A program made the position numbers and the translations under genes. The notes under the pieces were generated by a model, which made no database searches, was not told the DNA's origin, and saw only the letters and a program-made list of their open reading frames with translations. 10,039 bases of DNA, taken from positions 1-10,039 of the forward strand of contig JAGRHM010000345.1 of assembly GCA_020445005.1 (NCBI GenBank). The letters are read 5' to 3'. Of the stretch, positions 6,134 through 10,039 are shown piece after piece. Source of the stretch: Candidatus Competibacteraceae bacterium. Lineage in GTDB: Bacteria > Pseudomonadota > Gammaproteobacteria > Competibacterales > Competibacteraceae. Position 1 is the first letter of the stretch. Every line of letters begins with the position of its first letter.

Positions 6134-8730
6134 CCGTCATCCTCTCCTTGCAAACCCAGGCGGGTATAGCGATAGCGCCGCTCACCGCACTGGAAAACCA
6201 ATTCATCGGGATGTTCATTCAGCACCGTCGCCGTTTCTTCGGGCGTGGTCGGCACCAGATACCCCGGAATCACGATTTCTATCAAGCGTTGCCCAAACGG
6301 ACTGATCACGGCTCGCTCCAAGCGCACCCGCCAATCCTTCAATCCCAACCGGGTTTGCAGGTTGGCGTTCAGCGGATTGAAGGTAAACGCATTAAACGGT
6401 TTCGACTGAATCCCCACCAGCGTCGCTTGTATCTCTTGCGCGATTTTGTCACCTTCCCACTTCTGGCCGTGGCGTTGCCACACCGGGCTGTCGAGCGACG
6501 CCAGCGCCTCGGGATGCATCGCCCCTTCCACCAAACGGCGGTTATCGCGCGGAATCGCCCAAGTGGGCGCGCTCCGCATGAAATCCAGCGTCAAGCGCAC
6601 CACGCGCAAATCCGCATAGACTTTGCCTAACCCCGCCACCCCACGCACCTGACCATCCGGGCGTAACAGGCTTTCCAAGGTCGCCTCTTCGGGAACCAGC
6701 ACCACACAGCGCGCCGTTTCAAACCCGGCAGGCCGTACCCGAGCATGTCGATGCAAGCGTCCAATGCGTTGCAACAACACATCCATCGGGCACAGGTCCG
6801 TAATCAATAGGTCGGCGTCCAGATCAAGGCTTTGCTCCAAGGTCTGAGTCCCGATCAAGACCACCGGCCCCGGCGCGGAGCCTTGACCCCAGCGAGCGCT
6901 GACTGCGGCATCCAACACGGTCCGGTCCACCGCCGCAAAACGGCCATGATGCGGCGCAATTACCCCCTGACACTGGAAAAGGGTTTCAGGCGATAAAACG
7001 GTCTCACTGGCCGCCTGCAACGCCATCACGCGCGCCACGGTATTGAGCACCACCAACACCCGTGCCCCTGCTGCTACTGCCGTCTGAATCTGCGGCAACA
7101 GCGCCACCGGATCGGCCAATGCCGACACGCATTCCATCTGCACCGTCTTATCCGTCATCGCCGCCGAAATTGTCTGTGACGGGTGCCCGGCGGCCGTCAA
7201 CACCGGATAGGGTGTTTCCTGGGCCGTCACGAAATCCGGAGACGGAGTAGGTACGCTCGCCCGGATGAACCCGGCGCGAGCGGTAGCGCCCAAGGTCGCC
7301 GACAGCAGTAAGGCATGACCACCAAGACCGACATGATGGGTGAGCAACTGGGTCAGGAGTTGCCGCATATATGGATCGCTGGCGTGAACTTCATCGACCA
7401 CCAGCAACTGTCGATCCAGACACACCGAGCGTAGATGCGCATGGGGTACTTGCAGCACACTCAACAACGCCTGATCGAGCGTACCGACCGCCACGGTGGC
7501 CGCCAAAAAGCGTTTCGGGCGTTCCGCCGCCCAAGCCCGCTCTTGTCGCGCCCGCGTCGCATCATCCTCCCAGCGGGTTTCCGGGCCGGGCAACAAAGTT
7601 TTCGCGTCGACGCCATCCAGTTGCGCATAACCGGGTACGGCTAACAGCACTGGCGGGCGAATGTTCGGGTCAGGAAAGACGGTTTCCACCATGCGCAGCA
7701 CCCGGCCATAGAGTTCGCGAGCGGCAACCCGCGTTGGCAGCGCGAAATACAGTCCATCCACTTGCCCAGCCGCAAACAGCGCCAGAAAACGCGCCAGGGC
7801 CGCCTCAGTTTTCCCGGAACCAGTCTCTGCTTCCAGAATCAACAAGCGGTCATCGCCGGTCACCGGCCAAGTCGCTAAGGTCGCTTGCAAAGGGCGCGGT
7901 GCAAAACCAAACACCGTAGCAAACGCCGGTGCCTGACCACCCAGCGCGGTTTGATACGGTCGCGCATCCAACCCCACCGCTTGCAACGCCCGATCAGCCG
8001 CACCCAGCGCGAAAGCCAAACGGTCATCGGAGTTCTGAGCAAACGGAAAGAAGCCCTCATGCGAACCAAGCCAGTCGGCCAACATGACCAGTCCGGCAAA
8101 GCGATGTTGTAGCGCCGGGGGCGCGGACAAGGGCGGAATCCCGCTCACAAAGGCTCCCGGAAAGGCGTGTTGCGCCATTGTCCACAGCGCGGCAATCCCC
8201 TGAAAGGGATCGCGTCCGTTTTTCAGTCGCCACCATTGCGTTTTAGCGGCATGGTAAGGCCCGGTGCGCTCGCTGGGATCGAAGCGTAGCGGCGTTCCAT
8301 GATGCGACAGCGCGGCGATCAAGAGCGCATCACCCTCAGCAGGGTCGGCAAACCAGGAAAACAGCCGATCGATATCCATAGCGGTGGCCAACCGTTCCGA
8401 AAGATCAGTTTCAAAGAACAGTGGGGCCACTTCACGGATATGACCGACTCGGGGTGCATCCGGGCGCAGGATTTTTTCCTGAAAGCCTCGATTTGGTTTG
8501 CCCAGATCATGCAGCATGGCGAACACCACCAAGCGGTCTAAATCAGCTTCAGTGAGCGGACGTCCAGCCGCCGCTTCCAGCCGCTGCCGGATGATCGGCA
8601 AAGCGATCAGGGCGCGAAAGGTTATCGCCACATCAAGACAATGTGCGGTCAAGGGATGCCAAGCGAGCAGAGCGCCGCTTACGGGGTCAAGACGCGCTTT
8701 GCCCCAACAGTCTGTCGGTTGAATGATCAT
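6130..8730 (-). CDS. cas3: Cas3, HD nuclease-helicase of type I CRISPR interference
   Basis: Cas3 is recruited to target-bound Cascade, nicks the displaced strand and degrades the DNA while translocating. The 866-residue protein (E. coli 888) has an N-terminal HD nuclease: H25 in WHPLTAHCLD, H74-D75 in MLHDLGK, and H143-H144 in SHHG. The SF2 helicase follows: Walker A EAETGSGKTE (300-309), VVDEVHASD (box II, DEVH at 446-449), SAT (477-479), GTQTLEQSLDLDAD (627-640) and the arginine-finger motif QRIGRLHRH (654-662). I chose the ATG at 8730 because WGKARL a few residues later matches the usual Cas3 start. Upstream in-frame starts (ATG at 8805, TTG at 8817) would add residues across a TATAAT box and inverted repeats. 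No Shine-Dalgarno precedes 8730, so the exact start is less certain than the gene. It leads the operon. Confidence 0.95.
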   Translation of the reverse strand: MIIQPTDCWGKARLDPVSGALLAWHPLTAHCLDVAITFRALIALPIIRQRLEAAAGRPLTEADLDRLVVFAMLHDLGKPNRGFQEKILRPDAPRVGHIREVAPLFFETDLSERLATAMDIDRLFSWFADPAEGDALLIAALSHHGTPLRFDPSERTGPYHAAKTQWWRLKNGRDPFQGIAALWTMAQHAFPGAFVSGIPPLSAPPALQHRFAGLVMLADWLGSHEGFFPFAQNSDDRLAFALGAADRALQAVGLDARPYQTALGGQAPAFATVFGFAPRPLQATLATWPVTGDDRLLILEAETGSGKTEAALARFLALFAAGQVDGLYFALPTRVAARELYGRVLRMVETVFPDPNIRPPVLLAVPGYAQLDGVDAKTLLPGPETRWEDDATRARQERAWAAERPKRFLAATVAVGTLDQALLSVLQVPHAHLRSVCLDRQLLVVDEVHASDPYMRQLLTQLLTHHVGLGGHALLLSATLGATARAGFIRASVPTPSPDFVTAQETPYPVLTAAGHPSQTISAAMTDKTVQMECVSALADPVALLPQIQTAVAAGARVLVVLNTVARVMALQAASETVLSPETLFQCQGVIAPHHGRFAAVDRTVLDAAVSARWGQGSAPGPVVLIGTQTLEQSLDLDADLLITDLCPMDVLLQRIGRLHRHARVRPAGFETARCVVLVPEEATLESLLRPDGQVRGVAGLGKVYADLRVVRLTLDFMRSAPTWAIPRDNRRLVEGAMHPEALASLDSPVWQRHGQKWEGDKIAQEIQATLVGIQSKPFNAFTFNPLNANLQTRLGLKDWRVRLERAVISPFGQRLIEIVIPGYLVPTTPEETATVLNEHPDELVFQCGERRYRYTRLGLQGEDDG

Positions 8731-8736
8731 AAATGT

Positions 8737-8765
8737 ATTATAAAAATCGCCTACTTTGGTGTAGG
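8737..8765 (-). promoter_or_regulatory. Candidate cas3 operon promoter
   Basis: A perfect minus-10 box, TATAAT (8737-8742), lies 6 nt before the cas3 ATG. With the usual 6-7 nt distance to the start point, the transcript would begin at or next to the A of the ATG, giving a leaderless mRNA. That would explain the lack of a Shine-Dalgarno site. At 17 bp spacing the minus-35 position reads CCTACA (8760-8765), a poor match (3 of 6). A weak minus-35 overlapped by inverted repeats suggests dependence on a regulator. This is inference from sequence only. Confidence 0.5.
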
Positions 8766-8775
8766 CATACCAAAG
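8749..8775. repeat. Two overlapping inverted repeats at the cas3 promoter
   Basis: GCCTAC (8749-8754) and GTAGGC (8761-8766) form a perfect 6-bp inverted repeat with a 6-nt spacer. Overlapping it, CTTTGGT (8754-8760) and ACCAAAG (8769-8775) form a perfect 7-bp inverted repeat with an 8-nt spacer. They share bases, so the two hairpins cannot form together. They cover the minus-35 region of the candidate cas3 promoter. They could be an operator, or alternative RNA hairpins if the region is transcribed from further upstream. Confidence 0.5.
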
Positions 8776-8875
8776 AGAGAGGAGAAGGTCCGCATCTACA
8801 GGCATCCAGCGAGCCAATTTGTGCAGGAAAGGTGCGTCGTGTTGAGCGGGAATTGCTCAGTATTTAGTAGAAGCG

Positions 8876-8929
8876 CCTTAAGAAGCTGTCTGGCAAAAAA
8901 CTACGGATTTTTCAAAACAGCTTCTAAGG
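8876..8929. repeat. Palindromic element resembling paired insertion-sequence ends
   Basis: AGAAGCTGT (8881-8889) and ACAGCTTCT (8917-8925) are a perfect 9-bp inverted repeat. Outside them CCTT (8876-8879) and AAGG (8926-8929) also pair, with one extra A on the left arm. Inside, an A-run and a T-run pair around CTACGG. Read inward, both arms go AGAAGCTGT then a run of A after a few mismatched bases, which looks like the terminal inverted repeats of an IS or MITE reduced to the two ends. I see no clear target-site duplication and no transposase. It could also simply be a long RNA hairpin. No T-run follows, so it is not a standard terminator. Confidence 0.5.
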
Positions 8930-9039
8930 GGTGACGTTGCCACAAACGCGAACGGCAGTTGTGGAAAACGTGAACACGGGCCTTCAAAAAACCGATGGAC
9001 GTTTCAAAATGAGACAGTCGGAACGTCGAGTATTTCAAA

Positions 9040-9090
9040 TTAAAACAGAGTACTCTGTCGCAATCTCTGTTGATTGCAATCCCTGTCCAT
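9040..9090 (-). CDS. Possible 16-residue short frame with a good ribosome site
   Basis: On the minus strand AAGGAG lies 8 nt before an ATG at 9088-9090, which opens a 16-codon frame ending at TAA (9040-9042). The product would be MDRDCNQQRLRQSTLF. The good site and spacing suggest translation of a short peptide, or the start of a gene that has since decayed. The frame spans the direct repeats and the 14-bp palindrome. No family is recognised, and chance is a real alternative. Confidence 0.2.
   Translation of the reverse strand: MDRDCNQQRLRQSTLF
9045..9058. repeat. Perfect 14-bp palindrome
   Basis: ACAGAGTACTCTGT reads the same on both strands with no mismatch and no spacer. Such symmetry is typical of a dimeric repressor's operator. 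It is not a LexA site, which has the arms in the opposite order (CTGT then ACAG). No regulator gene is in the window. Confidence 0.45.
9060..9086. repeat. Two 11-bp direct repeats with an internal palindrome
   Basis: GCAATCTCTGT (9060-9070) and GCAATCCCTGT (9076-9086) differ at one base and are offset by 16 bp. The perfect 10-bp palindrome GATTGCAATC (9072-9081) overlaps the second copy. Both copies end in CTGT, as does the adjacent 14-bp palindrome, so the three may be related binding sites. No known motif is recognised. Confidence 0.4.
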
Positions 9091-9167
9091 CGTAGACTCT
9101 CCTTCACAGATCACCACCTTCCCTGGCGGCTTGCCTTCATGAATTAAGAACCCAAACCGGCATCACC

Positions 9168-10039
9168 TTACCCTGTGCCATTGCTGCGATCCTTGTAGAA
9201 GGTCAACTGCGTCAAATAATCGCGGCGGGCATCAAACAGCCAGGCGGACTCGTCAGGCAAATCAACTTCCGCAGTGGGCCGGTCAGGCAGCGTGACCTCC
9301 AGATTATCGAGCGCCGCCTCAATATCGCTGCGTAACTCCGCCAAATCCTCCTCAATACCGGCCTCCCGATAAGCCTCGGCTAAACGCTCAGACAACGCGG
9401 CCAATTCCGTTTTGAACCCGTCCAAAACCGCCTCGGCGCGTTCACGCAGTTCATCCAGCCGATCCTCAAAGGTCTCCTCATCCTCCTCTTGCCGCTCCCG
9501 CCAAGCCTCCTTCGCGGTCTTTTGCGCCTCCTGGCGGGCTTCGCTCATGCGCCTCTGGAGCGTTTCATCTCGATAAGGACACATCGCCGTTTTGACCAGT
9601 CGCCCCAGTTCACCGGGATGCAGCGCCTCCAGCGCGTCCAATTCGGTTGCGCCGTCCACGCCATACCGTTCCTTGAAGCCGTTCTGCCGCCTGTCGCCCT
9701 CTTTAATCGGGATCGGCGGCAATCGATAATGCTTAACCTGCTCGGCGGTCAGCGCCAGCGGTTGCAGCTTGATGTCCGCGTCGGGGGCGATGTCCCGCAG
9801 CCAGAACTCAATCTGACGGGCGATACTGGGCGGCATGAAATCACCTGCCGGATCAAAATCGCTGACATAAAAAATACGCACCGGTTTTACGTTGCCATGC
9901 CGAACGAAATCCAGCAACCGGTGCAGCATCCGAATGGTGCCGGTGATCGATTGAAACCCGATGGCCGGTACATAGTTGGCGGCATAACGGCGACAAATCG
10001 GGAGCAATACGTCCTCCATCGTGCTCTTTTCGATCCAGA
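9168..10039 (-). CDS. Toprim-domain protein, Spo11/topoisomerase VI-A-like (partial)
   Basis: The frame is open to the right edge, reading W-I-E-K-S-T before the first ATG at 10019, so the N terminus is outside the window; about 290 codons are visible. The segment WIEK with the glutamate, then about 56 residues later VSDFDPAGD with both aspartates (codons 9858-9860 and 9852-9854), matches the E and DxD metal-binding motifs of Toprim folds in topoisomerase VI-A and Spo11. FKERYGVDGATELDALEALHPGEL follows, also seen in that fold. About residues 155-240, counted from the ATG at 10019, are rich in E, R, K and A with heptad-like spacing, probably a coiled coil. A DNA-active role is likely, but whether it cuts, relaxes or only binds DNA cannot be told without the N terminus. 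It is co-oriented with cas3 but 437 bp away, so shared regulation is not shown. Confidence 0.7.
   Translation of the reverse strand, partial: WIEKSTMEDVLLPICRRYAANYVPAIGFQSITGTIRMLHRLLDFVRHGNVKPVRIFYVSDFDPAGDFMPPSIARQIEFWLRDIAPDADIKLQPLALTAEQVKHYRLPPIPIKEGDRRQNGFKERYGVDGATELDALEALHPGELGRLVKTAMCPYRDETLQRRMSEARQEAQKTAKEAWRERQEEDEETFEDRLDELRERAEAVLDGFKTELAALSERLAEAYREAGIEEDLAELRSDIEAALDNLEVTLPDRPTAEVDLPDESAWLFDARRDYLTQLTFYKDRSNGTG

Larger units (their letters stand above)
8731..9167. other. 437-bp gap between cas3 and the Toprim gene, no convincing gene
   Basis: No reading frame here resembles a known protein. The stretch holds, left to right: the cas3 promoter candidate and its inverted repeats, a small dyad (TGAGC 8843-8847 with GCTCA 8855-8859), and the palindromic element at 8876-8929. 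It then has a weak dyad (CCACAA 8940-8945 with TTGTGG 8959-8964), the 14-bp palindrome at 9045-9058, direct repeats at 9060-9086, and a 16-codon frame at 9040-9090. I see no hairpin followed by a T-run on either strand, so no intrinsic terminator is evident for the upstream Toprim gene. Confidence 0.6.

Noticed and set aside
8876..8929. Intrinsic terminator for the Toprim gene
   Set aside because: The hairpin is not followed by a T-run on either strand, and its inner part is A/T-rich.
8901..9107. A 68-codon frame on the minus strand starting with GTG
   Set aside because: It ends by reading into the palindromic element, has no recognisable domain and lacks a well-spaced ribosome site of its own. 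It was left as part of the non-coding gap.

Overview
The window holds a complete type I-E (Cascade) CRISPR-Cas operon, all on the minus strand. Read in transcription order, right to left, it runs cas3 - cas8e - cas11 - cas7 - cas5 - cas6e - cas1 - cas2 - leader - CRISPR array. The leader-proximal repeat, one 32-bp spacer and part of a second repeat are visible at the left edge, so the array continues out of the window. The operon is very tight. cas3/cas8e, cas5/cas6e and cas6e/cas1 overlap by ATGA; cas1/cas2 overlap by 29 bp; the other gaps are 4-10 bp. No key catalytic motif is missing, so the locus looks functional.

Right of cas3 lies a 437-bp stretch (8731-9167) with no convincing gene but much symmetry. 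It has a TATAAT box that would place the cas3 transcript start at or next to the cas3 ATG, and two overlapping inverted repeats just upstream of that box. It also has a ~50-bp palindromic element resembling paired insertion-sequence ends, a perfect 14-bp palindrome, two near-identical 11-bp direct repeats, and a 16-codon reading frame behind a good Shine-Dalgarno site. Beyond it, running off the right edge, is the C-terminal part of a co-oriented gene. It encodes a Toprim-fold protein (Spo11/topoisomerase VI-A-like) with a long charged helical tail.

The host is a bacterium with a moderately GC-rich genome, clear Shine-Dalgarno sites and proteobacterial-looking Cas proteins. A gammaproteobacterium is my best guess, from resemblance only. 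Together the genes cover all three CRISPR stages. Cas1-Cas2 acquires spacers; Cas6e cuts the precursor RNA; Cas8e-Cas11-Cas7-Cas5-Cas6e with crRNA forms Cascade; Cas3 degrades the target. The Cas system itself is canonical. The less explained parts are the region upstream of cas3, the Toprim gene, and a lysine-rich insertion in Cas7.
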